A stretch of 56,480 nt of DNA from Kibdelosporangium persicum (GTDB lineage: Bacteria; Actinomycetota; Actinomycetes; Mycobacteriales; Pseudonocardiaceae): assembly GCF_013280595.1 (NCBI RefSeq), contig NZ_JAAATY010000049.1:1-56480 (forward strand), written 5' to 3'. This document shows, piece after piece, positions 8,531 to 17,791 of this stretch. How positions within the stretch are numbered: position 1 is the stretch's first letter; every line of letters begins with the position of its first letter. The translations under genes were made by a program, and so were the position numbers. The notes below the pieces were generated by a model. The model saw only the letters and a program-made list of their open reading frames with translations. It searched no databases and had not been told where the DNA came from.

Positions 8531-9209
8531 AATTTCTGGTACCTCCAGACCAGTTATCTGGCAACCACTTGTGGCGATTGCGGCTGGATCTTGTCGAATC
8601 GAACACGCCGTTACTGACGGCCATCCGGGTGAACCTGAAAACATGATCGAGAGTTTGATGTGTCGGGGAGGACGTGCCGGGCACGGTGACCAGCACACGA
8701 ACCGCCAGTCGAAGCCGTCACGTGCGGCCATTGGTCCGCTAAACAATCGCTCACTCCGTGCTCGCCAGCTCACCCGTCGAGCGGCACGGCCTGCACCGAC
8801 CGGCTGCCGCCGCACTAGTCCTGACTACCGGTTGAGGCCAGGTGGAACGTCGAGTCCAACATCGGCCGCTCCCCCGGAGTGGGTGGACGAGTAGTTCCAC
8901 GCCAAGACGCGCATCGTGTATTGCACGGACGACCGGCGCCGGTTGAACGACGAGCAGGTGACGTTCACGTTCTGCGGGTACGCGCTTCGTCCCCGGAGGG
9001 CTGGGACAAGAACGGTGGAAGGCCCGCACCGCGGCTAGTACGCGCCCGCCAGGGGCGAGTTGGCTGTGCCGCGCCGAGGGAGTCCGGTGTACGGTGCGGG
9101 ATCGCTCGGCAGGGGCTTACCTTTGGACGACTCTGCCCGGCCGAGCCTCACCGAGATCGAGAGCACGCTGTTCCGTGCGGCTCAGGAGGAACTGGTGACG
9201 TCGGCGGGG
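8531..9209. other. Gene-poor stretch with a retroelement fragment
   Basis: About 680 nt between the nuclease start and the amidohydrolase stop. Apart from the group II intron-like fragment at 8895-9038 I see no intact gene. Frames through 9060-9248 encode an Ala/Glu-rich peptide without a ribosome binding site or known family. Confidence 0.45.
8895..9038 (+). pseudogene. Group II intron reverse transcriptase/maturase fragment
   Basis: A 47-codon frame, closed by a stop just upstream and by TAG at 9036-9038, reads FHAKTRIVYCTDDRRR and then FTFCGYALRPR. These match the conserved block 7/thumb border of group II intron-encoded reverse transcriptases (HPxKTRIVYCKD ... FxFLGYxFRPR). The catalytic YADD box and the maturase and HNH domains are absent. 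It is a scrap of a decayed retroelement, in line with the other mobile-element debris nearby. Confidence 0.6.
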
Positions 9210-10502
9210 TCACTCACTCCAGCCGCTGATCGCACTGCTTCGAACTGACCGCCCGGCCGGATCGTCGCCGTGTACCAGCCGTCCGGCTTGGTAGACCGCG
9301 ACGATGTTCTCGGACAGCTTTTCGAAGTCCACCGGACTGTTCGCGACCACCACGAGGTCGGCGCGCTTGCCCGGTGCGATCTCACCAACGACATCAGCGA
9401 CACCGAGTAGCCGTGCGGCATCGATGGTCGCCGACCGCAGGACCGCCGGATGCGGCATGCCAGCCTCGCTCATCATGTGCAACTCGTCCAGGTTGTGGCC
9501 GTGGGGACCGACACCGCTGTCAGTTCCCATGGCCACCCGTACGCCAGCCTGCAGTGCGCGGGTGAAGGCGTCGCGATGCGCCGCGACGACTTCGACAGCC
9601 TGCGCGACGACGCCGTCGGGAAATGCGGCACCGCATGCCGCCGCCTCCACGAGGCGGGGCGCGGCACTGAGCGTGGGTACGAGGTAGGTTCCGCTGTCCA
9701 CCATGAGTTCGAGGCACTCGTCGTCGAGGAATACGCCGTGTTCAATGGATCGGGCACCGGCTCGGACCGCCGCCTTGATGCCCGCCGCGCTGTGCGCGTG
9801 TGCCATCACGTACGTGTCGGCTGCCGCGGCTTCCGATACGAGCTCTCGCAACTCGTCCGCACGGAACTGTGCGTGGTGCGGGTCGTCGCGGGCGGAGAGC
9901 ACGCCTCCGGACGCGGCGACCTTGAGCATGTCCGCTCCGGCTCGCAGGATCTCGCGCGCCTTGCGCCGTACCGATTCGGGCCCGTCCGCGACGCCGTGGG
10001 GTGCACCGGGATGAGGAGGAAACAGCGCGGGAAGGCAACTGCCTGACGGCAGCCACGGATCGGCGTGGCCGCCGGTCTGGCTGATCATGGAGATGGCGAT
10101 GCGCATGTCCGGCCCGGCCACCAGTCCATCGGCGACCGCGCGCTTGAGCCCCAGATCCGCTCCCGCCGCGTCGCGGACGAACGTGATCCCGGCGCCCAGC
10201 GTCAGCCGCATGTTGCGGACGGCTTCGAAGAAGCGGTACGAGAACGGTTGCTGAGCCAGCCGCCAGTAGTCGACACCGGAGGTCGTCAGGTGTACGTGGC
10301 AGTCGAACAGGCCTGGCAGCACGCTCAGGCCGTCGAGCGCGATTTCCTCGTCGCCGTCGAGTCCCGGCCCGACGTCGACGATCACCCCATCCGCGACCAC
10401 CAGGTCGGTGGATGCGAACCGTGAGCCGTCGAAAACCTGCCCGCCGCGGAACAACGTCCTTCGGGCGGCTGGAGCGTTCGTCCCCGATGGCTCGCGACGC
10501 AT
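9210..10502 (-). CDS. Amidohydrolase-superfamily metal-dependent hydrolase
   Basis: 430 residues from ATG 10502 with GAAGGGA upstream. The protein shows the complete binuclear metal set of the prolidase/imidazolonepropionase-like group: H69 and H71 (DCHVHL), K194 (MLKVAASGG), H235/H237 (AHAHS), H255 (SIEHG) and D328 (GTDSG). It ends in the usual GKRADLVVV beta-sandwich strand. The family hydrolyses C-N bonds in peptides or cyclic amides in the cytoplasm. It lies 41 nt downstream of the M29-like gene on the same strand. Bottromycin clusters pair an aminopeptidase with an amidohydrolase for peptide maturation, so a peptide substrate encoded upstream is plausible but unproven. Confidence 0.85.
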   Translation of the reverse strand: MRREPSGTNAPAARRTLFRGGQVFDGSRFASTDLVVADGVIVDVGPGLDGDEEIALDGLSVLPGLFDCHVHLTTSGVDYWRLAQQPFSYRFFEAVRNMRLTLGAGITFVRDAAGADLGLKRAVADGLVAGPDMRIAISMISQTGGHADPWLPSGSCLPALFPPHPGAPHGVADGPESVRRKAREILRAGADMLKVAASGGVLSARDDPHHAQFRADELRELVSEAAAADTYVMAHAHSAAGIKAAVRAGARSIEHGVFLDDECLELMVDSGTYLVPTLSAAPRLVEAAACGAAFPDGVVAQAVEVVAAHRDAFTRALQAGVRVAMGTDSGVGPHGHNLDELHMMSEAGMPHPAVLRSATIDAARLLGVADVVGEIAPGKRADLVVVANSPVDFEKLSENIVAVYQAGRLVHGDDPAGRSVRSSAISGWSE

Positions 10503-10543
10503 CAGCTGTCGTCCCTTCTCTTTTCTCGCCGAACGCCAGGCCG

Positions 10544-11791
10544 CTACCTGTTGTCATCCACCGGGTCGTTGTTTCCGCGAGGCAAACGCAATGCCTGATA
10601 GAGATCGACCATCGCTCCCGACGTCAGCTCGATCTGCGTGTCGATCTGCGTGCAGGCCAGGTCGATGTGAAAGGGCGTGTGACCGCCGAGTCCGAATCCG
10701 AAATGCACCCCGGGCGTCCGCTCGTTGGGGAAGAAGTTGCCTGAGGCGAGTTGAGCACACGCGACGTTCGTGCCGAACCCGATTTCGTGCACTTTGCGGT
10801 ACCGCTCGTCGATACTGAACAACCGTTCCAGGGCCTCGGCGAACGGGTTGTGACGCCGTACCGGTGAGCGCAGTCCGACCACGACACCGGCCTCGACGCG
10901 GGCGATGACAGGGTATTCGAGCATCGTCGACATGGCCTGGTACGCACTCGCCGTCTCGGCCTCGGTCACCGCTCGGTTGCCGCGGTGGACGATGGGCGTG
11001 CCGCGCAACACGAGTTCACCGTCCAGCGCGAAGGGTGTGCTGAGCGAAAAATCGCCGGCCGCGTCAGTGAGGACGGAAAGTTCACCGGTCGGCAGCACTG
11101 TTTGCTCACCGCGCTCGAGTGCGCCGTTGAGAGAAAACCAATGTGTGGCGCCACGGTGATCGAAAACGGCATGCGTCTCCATCACGGGCGTTCGGAAGTG
11201 AATACGGGCAGCGACGTCGAGACACCTTATCAAGGCCTTCTCGATCCTCCGCTCGTTGGCGTAGTCACACGTTTCTATGATCCGCATGTAGCGACGCAGC
11301 GCGGCGGCACTGAAAGGTGACGAGAAGAAGGAGATCGCGGCGAGCCTGACGTTCGAGATATGTTCGGGAAGGAAGTGCTCGAATTCATCGTCCGCGATCC
11401 ACAACACGTCACAGGACAACCCCTCGGCACGCAGTTCGGCGAACCTCGCGATGAGTCGGGCCCTGTCGTCGTCCCGATTCCATTCGAGTTCCTCGATTCG
11501 ACGGCCGTCGCGGTTGTCCAGAGCGACGGCCGCTCGCACGGTCGGCGACGCGACGAACATGAAAACTTCTCCGGACCCGCCGTACAGTCCGCGGAGGTCG
11601 GCCGGATCGATTCGGACAACCGATGACGGGCCCGTGTCATTCGTCCGATGATGGGCGGCCGGGAGGTCGTCAAAAAGACCAGCCGGGCAACGCACCGACT
11701 CGTCTTGGTCGCATGAACCGTCACCAAGCTCACGAGCGGATTTGCGCAGACATGGACAGCTTCCCCGCACTATCTGGAAGTCCGCGGTCAC
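10544..11791 (-). CDS. M29-like metallo-aminopeptidase family protein
   Basis: 415 residues from GTG 11791, preceded by AAGGGAAG. A GTG at 11695 is an alternative start. The C-terminal half resembles M29 (thermophilic) aminopeptidases: LPTGE, then VHEIGFGTN, then NFFPNERTPGVHFGFGLG, then FHIDL. These place Glu, His, His and Asp where M29 metal ligands sit. The N-terminal half is an alpha/beta domain with little identity to classical M29. The gene sits 167 nt downstream of a small peptide gene on the same strand and 41 nt before the amidohydrolase. I infer peptide trimming or an amide-bond reaction. A non-catalytic relative is possible. Confidence 0.6.
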   Translation of the reverse strand: MTADFQIVRGSCPCLRKSARELGDGSCDQDESVRCPAGLFDDLPAAHHRTNDTGPSSVVRIDPADLRGLYGGSGEVFMFVASPTVRAAVALDNRDGRRIEELEWNRDDDRARLIARFAELRAEGLSCDVLWIADDEFEHFLPEHISNVRLAAISFFSSPFSAAALRRYMRIIETCDYANERRIEKALIRCLDVAARIHFRTPVMETHAVFDHRGATHWFSLNGALERGEQTVLPTGELSVLTDAAGDFSLSTPFALDGELVLRGTPIVHRGNRAVTEAETASAYQAMSTMLEYPVIARVEAGVVVGLRSPVRRHNPFAEALERLFSIDERYRKVHEIGFGTNVACAQLASGNFFPNERTPGVHFGFGLGGHTPFHIDLACTQIDTQIELTSGAMVDLYQALRLPRGNNDPVDDNR

Positions 11792-11958
11792 GATTCTTCC
11801 CTTCGACACAGGAAGTGTGCACGACAACGCCACCCTGGCCGCGCGAGCTTCGGCACCGGCGAAGGTCCAAGGGTTTGTTCAGCGATCTCCAGTGAGTGCC
11901 GGCTGCCGTGGCGACTCACCACACGGATGAGTGCGACAGCAGCCAGCATAATGATCTG

Positions 11959-12108
11959 TCACGCTTGCAGGCCGCCGTAATCACCGTATCGGGTGATCTT
12001 TGCGCTGATCGATGTCTCGACGATGTCCTGTTCGTCGACGACGGCTTCAGGTGCGCCCAACTCGATCTCAACAGGAACAGTCTCTGCGGACTTGACTTCC
12101 ATGGCCAC
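11959..12108 (-). CDS. Small peptide gene, candidate RiPP precursor
   Basis: The GTG start at 12108 is preceded by GGAGGTGATTCC, an almost perfect Shine-Dalgarno. An in-frame ATG follows at 12102. The product is 47-49 residues: an acidic N-terminal part (MEVKSAETVPVEIELGAPEA) followed by a less acidic tail with TSISAKI and the Tyr/Gly-rich end RYGDYGGLQA. This acidic-leader, short-core layout is typical of RiPP precursors. It stands upstream of the M29-like and amidohydrolase genes on the same strand and diverges from a GCS2-like ligase gene. It matches no precursor family I know, and the modification, if any, is unknown. Confidence 0.6.
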   Translation of the reverse strand: MAMEVKSAETVPVEIELGAPEAVVDEQDIVETSISAKITRYGDYGGLQA

Positions 12109-12221
12109 GGAATCACCTCCGCCAACGATTGTGGCGGTGATAGCGGGCCGGTGGAAGAGCCCAACAGGAGTGACATCGGGAAGTGCACATGGAGCAGTGC
12201 TGTAGGATTTCCCGGCAAGGC

Positions 12222-12240
12222 TGATCAATATGTGATCAAT
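12222..12240. promoter_or_regulatory. Tandem direct repeat with 11-bp period, putative operator
   Basis: TGATCAAT-ATG-TGATCAAT: two identical 8-mers whose starts are 11 bp apart, one helical turn. They lie in the divergent promoter region about 40 nt before the GCS2-like start and about 115 nt before the peptide gene start. Direct repeats at 11-bp spacing are typical of OmpR/SARP-type winged-helix binding. Each half also contains the palindrome TGATCA. The regulator is unknown. Confidence 0.45.
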
Positions 12241-12279
12241 TCGGAAAGATCGCCACCACGGCGTCACCCAGGAGGATCA

Positions 12280-13632
12280 ATGGGGTCGACCAAGTCTCTT
12301 TCCCGTGAAGATCTCTTCGCGGTATTCGCCAAACCTCCTGGCGTGCCGGAGCTGATCGGCATCGAGGTGGAGAGCGCTCCGCTTGATCTGCGCACCGGAC
12401 GAGGTGTCCCGTACCACGGCGTGCACGGGCTGGGTGAATTCCTCGCCCATTGCCAGGACGAACTGGGCGGCGAGCCAAGATTCGAGCGGGGCCGGCCAGT
12501 CGGGATCATGCTGCCCGACGGCGACCAGATCTCGCTGGAGAACGGTGGCGCAGTCGAATACTCGTCACGGCCGGCGGCCAGCCTCGTCGAAGCCGTCGAG
12601 GTTACTCGCCGCATGCTGGGCTGGCTGGGGAAGATCGCCGAACACCACGGGTTCGCCCTCGTACCGGGTTCGAACTTTCCCTTCACCAGCATCGACGACG
12701 TCCACTGGGTGCCCAACGCCCGCGGTGACATCATGCGCGACCACTTCGCCAGCCTCGGCGAGGCCAGTGCCTGGGGGCGCGAGGTCATGGCGCTGACGCT
12801 GTCCACCCAGGTCACCCTCGACTACGTCACCGAGGAGGACCTCATCGAAAAGCTTCGGATGCAGGCAGCCGTGTCGACAGTGGCGGCCGCGTTGTTCGTG
12901 AACTCGCCGTTGGAACACGGGCGGCACCACGGGGCGCTGTCCCGCCGGATGCAGTACTGGAGCCGTATCGACCCCGCCAGGACTCGGATCATCCCTGTCA
13001 CGATCGGAGATTCCGTCACCCTGGAGGGATTCGTGGACTGGGCGCTTTCGCTGCCGATGATCTACCACAAGCACCCGGACGGGTCCTGCGAAGCCGCTCC
13101 CGCACGGTCGTTCGCCGAGCTGCTGGCCACCGGTTTCGACGATGGCCGCCGTCCCGACGCATCGGACTGGATGGCCCATCTCTCGCAGATCTACACCGAC
13201 GTGCGGGTGCGGAACACCTTGGAGATGCGGGCCGTGGACAGCCCTCCCTACGACGCGTTGCCCGCCGTCGCGGCGTTCTGGACCGGGTTGACCTACCACC
13301 CGGGGTCTCGTGCCGCGGCCTGGGAACTGCTGCGGCACGCGACCGTTGACCAGCACTACGCGGCGCTCGCAGATATCGCTGTGCGTGGCATGGCGGCGCG
13401 TTTCGCGGGCCGGCCAGTACGTGAGCTCGCCGCGGAACTGGTGCGGCTGAGCGAAGCCGGCCTTCGGGCGCGGGTTGCGGCGGGAGTGGAGACGGACGAG
13501 GCGCTCGCCTACCTGTCCCCCGTGCGGGAGGTCGCGGAGACCGGCGAGACCTTCGCCGAAAAGTGTCTGCACCGCTGGGAGAACGAGTTCGAGCGGGATC
13601 CGGCACGGTACGTGAACGCCTATCGGGTCTGA
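12280..13632 (+). CDS. Glutamate-cysteine ligase-like (GCS2/EgtA-type) protein
   Basis: 450 residues from ATG 12280, preceded by AGGAGG at 5 nt. The frame is open further upstream, but nothing there carries a good ribosome binding site. GCS2 features seen: GIEVES near residue 25, ISLENGGAVEYSSRP (nucleotide and glutamate binding), the THYx-like block replaced by SNFPFTSIDDVHW, then the MQAAVSTVAAALFVNSP helix and the WxxxDPARTRIIP motif. Actinobacterial relatives make gamma-glutamylcysteine for ergothioneine (EgtA). No other egt gene is near. Its divergent pairing with the candidate peptide gene suggests an amide-ligase role on a peptide or amino acid. The substrate is unknown. Confidence 0.75.
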   Translation: MGSTKSLSREDLFAVFAKPPGVPELIGIEVESAPLDLRTGRGVPYHGVHGLGEFLAHCQDELGGEPRFERGRPVGIMLPDGDQISLENGGAVEYSSRPAASLVEAVEVTRRMLGWLGKIAEHHGFALVPGSNFPFTSIDDVHWVPNARGDIMRDHFASLGEASAWGREVMALTLSTQVTLDYVTEEDLIEKLRMQAAVSTVAAALFVNSPLEHGRHHGALSRRMQYWSRIDPARTRIIPVTIGDSVTLEGFVDWALSLPMIYHKHPDGSCEAAPARSFAELLATGFDDGRRPDASDWMAHLSQIYTDVRVRNTLEMRAVDSPPYDALPAVAAFWTGLTYHPGSRAAAWELLRHATVDQHYAALADIAVRGMAARFAGRPVRELAAELVRLSEAGLRARVAAGVETDEALAYLSPVREVAETGETFAEKCLHRWENEFERDPARYVNAYRV

Positions 13633-13686
13633 CCGGACCGGGACCGCGGCATGCAGTGAGGTGCCTGAGACGGCAGAGGGGCTGAG

Positions 13687-16600
13687 ATGGAAACCCGCCT
13701 GTTGGCTGAACGGCCGCCGTGGCTCGTCCGGATCCACGACGTGGAAGGCCGCGTTGTGGGCGGGGGGTTTCTCGTTTCCGACCGCCTTGTGGTCACGTGC
13801 GCACACGTGGTCAGCCAGGCACTGGGCTGCGACGATCCCCAGCTGTTGCCCGTCGGCGAGATCGAGGTGAGTTTCCCCTTCGCGGACGGTCCTGCTGTCA
13901 CGTCGGTCGCGCTCACCGAAGCGTGGTTTCCCATCACGGTGGACGGTCAGGGCGACATGGCCGTACTCACCCTGCGATCACCAGCGCCGCCAGGAACACT
14001 GGCCGCACCGCTGAGCCGCCCCGTGAGCGCGTGGGGGCACCACTACCGCACGCACGGTTTTCCCCGTGGCATGACAGGTGGCGTCTGGGCAAGGGGCACC
14101 GTGACCGGGCCGGTCGGGCCCGGCTGGGACTGGATCCAGATCGAGGACGAGAAGCCGTCAGGGCACCTGATCCAGCCCGGGTTCAGTGGATCGCCGGTGT
14201 GGGACGACGAACTCCGCTCGGTCATCGGGATGGTGGTGGCGCAGGACCGGCTCCGCGAGGCCCGGACGGCCTACATGATCCCGATCCGGGTGCTCGCGCG
14301 ACTGTGGCCGCCGCTGGAGGAGTCGATCCGCTGGCGGCTGATCTTCGACCCGGACCTGAGAACACACTGGGGTCCGCGCTCTCGGGGCGTCGAGCGCAGC
14401 GCATGGAAGGGCTGGTACTTCACCGGCCGCGTCAACGTTCTGCGTGAGCTGGTCGGCTGGCTTACCGGTCGGGTGCTCGACGGGCGCATCCGGGTGGTGA
14501 CCGGCGGCCCCGGGTCGGGCAAGTCGGCAACGCTGGCGCGACTGGTCACGCTGGCCGATCCCGACTATCGCCGGTTGGTCCCACTTGGTGACGCCGAGGA
14601 CGGCACCGTTCCGCCGGTAGGTGTCATTGACGTCGCGGTGAACGCCAAGGGCCGCACCATAGACGAGGTCACGCGCAGCATCGCCCAGGCGGTGGACGCC
14701 GAGGTGGAATCGGCCGACGAGCTCATCGAATCGGTGCTGGAGCGTGCGAAGCCGCTGACCGTCGTGGTCGACGCGCTGGACGAGGCAGACGAGCCCGACC
14801 GCATCGCGCGGGAACTGCTTCGCCCGCTGGCCGCGGACGCCGGCAGCGTCGGAGTGCGCGTACTGGTTGGCGCTCGCCGCGTCCTGCTGCCGGTGCTACG
14901 GATTTCAGGCGTTGTGTACGACCTCGACGAACCATCCTATTTGGACCCTGAGGATCTGGTCGTCTACTCACGACGCTGCCTGCTGCTGAGCGACGATCCA
15001 GACGGGCGTACGCCTTATCGGGACCGGACGGAGCTGGCGGACACCGTCGCACGGGCGGTCGCCGCACGCGCATACCCGACGTTTCTGGTGGCTCGGCTGG
15101 TCAGCCGGTTTCTCACCGAGGCCGCGACTCCCATCGACGTCACCGATCCCGGTTGGCACGAGCACCTGCCGGACAGCGTGGCCGACGCGATGGACAGCTA
15201 TCTCTCCCGCTTCGGTGAGAACGAACGCCGGGTTTGCGACCTGCTGATGCCACTGGCCTATGTGGAGGGTCGTGGACTGCCCGCGGATCAGCTGTGGCTG
15301 AGTCTGGCCAATGCGCTCGCGCGGACCGAATACCAGATGTACGACATCCAGTGGCTGCTGAACTCCCCGGCGGCCGCTTACCTGCTGGAAAGCACCATGA
15401 CCGACGGCAAGGTGGTCTATCGCCTGTTCCATGAGGCCCTGGCGGAGTACCTGCGACGCGATCGGCACGACCAGACGACCCAGCGCCTGTACGCCGAAAC
15501 GCTGTTGGCGAACGTGCCCGACCGGCAGGACGGCACAGGCAAGGACTGGGAGCGCGCGCATTCCTATGCGCGGTCCTACTTTCCCTCACACGCCGGCAAG
15601 GGCGGTGTTCTCGACGCTTTAGTGGAGGACCCGCGATTTCTCGTCGCCGTCGATCCCAGCAGGCTCGAACTCGCCGTACCTTCTCTCCAATCCGCCGCCG
15701 GGCGGCAGGCAGGGCGTGCGTTCACCGTCGCCGCGCGGCACCTGCGGACGAAGCCGCCCGAGGAACACCTTTCCTACCTTGAGCTCGCAGCCCACATGAC
15801 CGGTGCCCAGCCCTTGGCGAAACGCATCGACCGGCTGCCGGTGGTGCGTCCTTGGACAGTGCGCTGGGCATCCTGGCGGCAGGGACGGACGCACAACGTG
15901 TGCGGTCGCCACGACGGCTGGGTTCGGGCCGTGCGCGTCGGGGAACTCGACGGGAAGCCGATCATCGTCTCGGGCAGCGAGGACGGGACGATCAGGATCT
16001 GGGACGCGACAGCTCGCTGTCAGATCGGCGAACCCCTGGTCGGACACCTTGCGTTGTACGCGATCGCGCTGACGCGGTGCGACGACCGGCAGGTGATCGT
16101 GTCGGGCGGCCGCGAAGGCACGGTCCGGGTGTGGGACCTGGCCGATCACAGCCTGATCGGAGCACCGCTTGCCGCACATGACGATACGGTCGCAGCGTTG
16201 GCCGTCGGTCGTTACGACGGCCGTACGGTGCTCGCCACCGGGAGTTGGGATGGCAAAGTCCAGGTCTGGGATCTGGGCAGCCGTGAACCGATCGGCCGGC
16301 CGTTCACCGGGCACGGCGACTGGGTCAGTGGCGTCGCCATCACGCAGATCGAGGGGCGCACGGTGGTCGTCACCGGAGGGAACGACAACCATGTACGGGT
16401 ATGGGATCTCGCCGACGGCACGGAGGCATGCCCCCCGCTGACCGGGCACACCGACTGGCTCAACGCCGTGGCGATCGGTGACGCCGACGGCCGACGGCTC
16501 GTCGTGTCCGCCGCCTATGACGGCACTGTGCGGCGTTGGGATCTCGCGTCAGGAGAACCGGTCGGCCCCCCGATGATGGGCCACGACGGGCCGGTCCATG

Positions 16601-17787
16601 CGGTGGCCACCGGTGAACTCGATGGGCGGCCGGTTGTGGCGTCAGGCGGACGTGACGGGGCGGTGTTGCTGTGGGACCTCAGCACCGGCGCCCCGATCGG
16701 CGCACCCTTCATGGAGAACGACGGGCGCGTGTCCACCGTCACGATGGCGGTCATCAATGAGCGGGCGGTGCTTGTCTCCGGGGCCAGCGACGGCACAGTG
16801 CGAATGTTCGCCACCGACACGCCATCGGCAGGTGACGTTTCGGGGACGGGACCGTCATCGGACAGCGGTGTTCACACCAGTCGGCTGACCTCGGTCGACG
16901 TGGTGGACCGGCCGGAGGGGGCCATCCTCGTCTCGGCCAGTGCCGACCGCACGATTCGGCGCTGGCACGTGGATACCGGCAGGCTGGCGGGGCCGCCACT
17001 GATCGGGCACGAAAGCACGGTGCACTCCTTGTCCGCGGGCAGAATCGGTGACACGCCTGTCGTGGTCACCGCCAGCCGAGACCGCACGGTCCGGGTATGG
17101 CGGGTCGCGGACGGTACCTCTGTCGGGGAGCCACTGACCGGGCACCACGAACGGGTCCTCACCGTGGCGATGAGCGAGGTATCCGGTACTCCTGTCGCGG
17201 TGTCCGGAAGTGCGGACCACACGGTGCGCGTATGGGATCTGGCACGGGGAACGCCGATCGGTGCGCCGCTCGCCGGCCACGGCGGCAGCGTCCTGTCAGT
17301 CGCCGTCGGCGATGTCTTCGGCCGTCCGATGATCGTCTCGGGCAGCGCCGACCACACCATCCGGCTCTGGGACCTGGAGTACGGAACTCCGCTGGGTCTG
17401 CTGCGCATCTACGGACCGGTCCACGCGGTCACCATCGGCGAGTTCGAAGGGCGGCCTGTCATCGTCTCGGGGAGTCGCGAGGGCACGGTGCGGATCTGGG
17501 ATCTGCGACGGGACGCGGTCACCACGTTCGCCGGATTACTGGGAGACCAAACGCTCATCGGACACCGGACCTGGGTGACCGCGGTCGCCATAAGACGACA
17601 TCCCGGCGGCAACACAATTCTCTCGTGCAGCCACGACGGCACGATCCGCGCGTGGCGCCCGGACGGGGGCCTGCACCGTCTCATCGACGTGGGGGCGGAC
17701 ATCCACGACCTCGCGCTCGTCGATGACGACACGATGGCGGTCTCCACATCGATGGGATTGCTCGTGCTGCACTGGAACCGTCACTGA
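13687..17787 (+). CDS. Trypsin-like protease / P-loop STAND NTPase / WD40 protein
   Basis: 1366 residues from ATG 13687 with GAGGGG upstream. Order: a trypsin-like domain at 1-205 with the triad H40 (TCAHV), D90 (GDMAVL) and S167 (GFSGSP); a NACHT/STAND-type NTPase with Walker A GGPGSGKS at 273-280 and Walker B VVVDALDEAD near 359-368; a helical region; and from about 740 about 14 WD40 blades (repeated SGSxDGTVRVWDL) to the C-terminus. Such proteins are proposed sensor-effector conflict systems in multicellular bacteria, where WD40 senses and the protease acts. Two TTA codons (15619 and 17536) suggest late, bldA-dependent translation. The Trypco1 gene is convergent, 4 nt away. Confidence 0.9.
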   Translation: METRLLAERPPWLVRIHDVEGRVVGGGFLVSDRLVVTCAHVVSQALGCDDPQLLPVGEIEVSFPFADGPAVTSVALTEAWFPITVDGQGDMAVLTLRSPAPPGTLAAPLSRPVSAWGHHYRTHGFPRGMTGGVWARGTVTGPVGPGWDWIQIEDEKPSGHLIQPGFSGSPVWDDELRSVIGMVVAQDRLREARTAYMIPIRVLARLWPPLEESIRWRLIFDPDLRTHWGPRSRGVERSAWKGWYFTGRVNVLRELVGWLTGRVLDGRIRVVTGGPGSGKSATLARLVTLADPDYRRLVPLGDAEDGTVPPVGVIDVAVNAKGRTIDEVTRSIAQAVDAEVESADELIESVLERAKPLTVVVDALDEADEPDRIARELLRPLAADAGSVGVRVLVGARRVLLPVLRISGVVYDLDEPSYLDPEDLVVYSRRCLLLSDDPDGRTPYRDRTELADTVARAVAARAYPTFLVARLVSRFLTEAATPIDVTDPGWHEHLPDSVADAMDSYLSRFGENERRVCDLLMPLAYVEGRGLPADQLWLSLANALARTEYQMYDIQWLLNSPAAAYLLESTMTDGKVVYRLFHEALAEYLRRDRHDQTTQRLYAETLLANVPDRQDGTGKDWERAHSYARSYFPSHAGKGGVLDALVEDPRFLVAVDPSRLELAVPSLQSAAGRQAGRAFTVAARHLRTKPPEEHLSYLELAAHMTGAQPLAKRIDRLPVVRPWTVRWASWRQGRTHNVCGRHDGWVRAVRVGELDGKPIIVSGSEDGTIRIWDATARCQIGEPLVGHLALYAIALTRCDDRQVIVSGGREGTVRVWDLADHSLIGAPLAAHDDTVAALAVGRYDGRTVLATGSWDGKVQVWDLGSREPIGRPFTGHGDWVSGVAITQIEGRTVVVTGGNDNHVRVWDLADGTEACPPLTGHTDWLNAVAIGDADGRRLVVSAAYDGTVRRWDLASGEPVGPPMMGHDGPVHAVATGELDGRPVVASGGRDGAVLLWDLSTGAPIGAPFMENDGRVSTVTMAVINERAVLVSGASDGTVRMFATDTPSAGDVSGTGPSSDSGVHTSRLTSVDVVDRPEGAILVSASADRTIRRWHVDTGRLAGPPLIGHESTVHSLSAGRIGDTPVVVTASRDRTVRVWRVADGTSVGEPLTGHHERVLTVAMSEVSGTPVAVSGSADHTVRVWDLARGTPIGAPLAGHGGSVLSVAVGDVFGRPMIVSGSADHTIRLWDLEYGTPLGLLRIYGPVHAVTIGEFEGRPVIVSGSREGTVRIWDLRRDAVTTFAGLLGDQTLIGHRTWVTAVAIRRHPGGNTILSCSHDGTIRAWRPDGGLHRLIDVGADIHDLALVDDDTMAVSTSMGLLVLHWNRH

Positions 17788-17791
17788 CGGC

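Noticed and set aside
8895-9038. Intact group II intron
   Set aside because: Only about 47 codons of the reverse transcriptase are recognisable. No catalytic domain or intron ends are visible.
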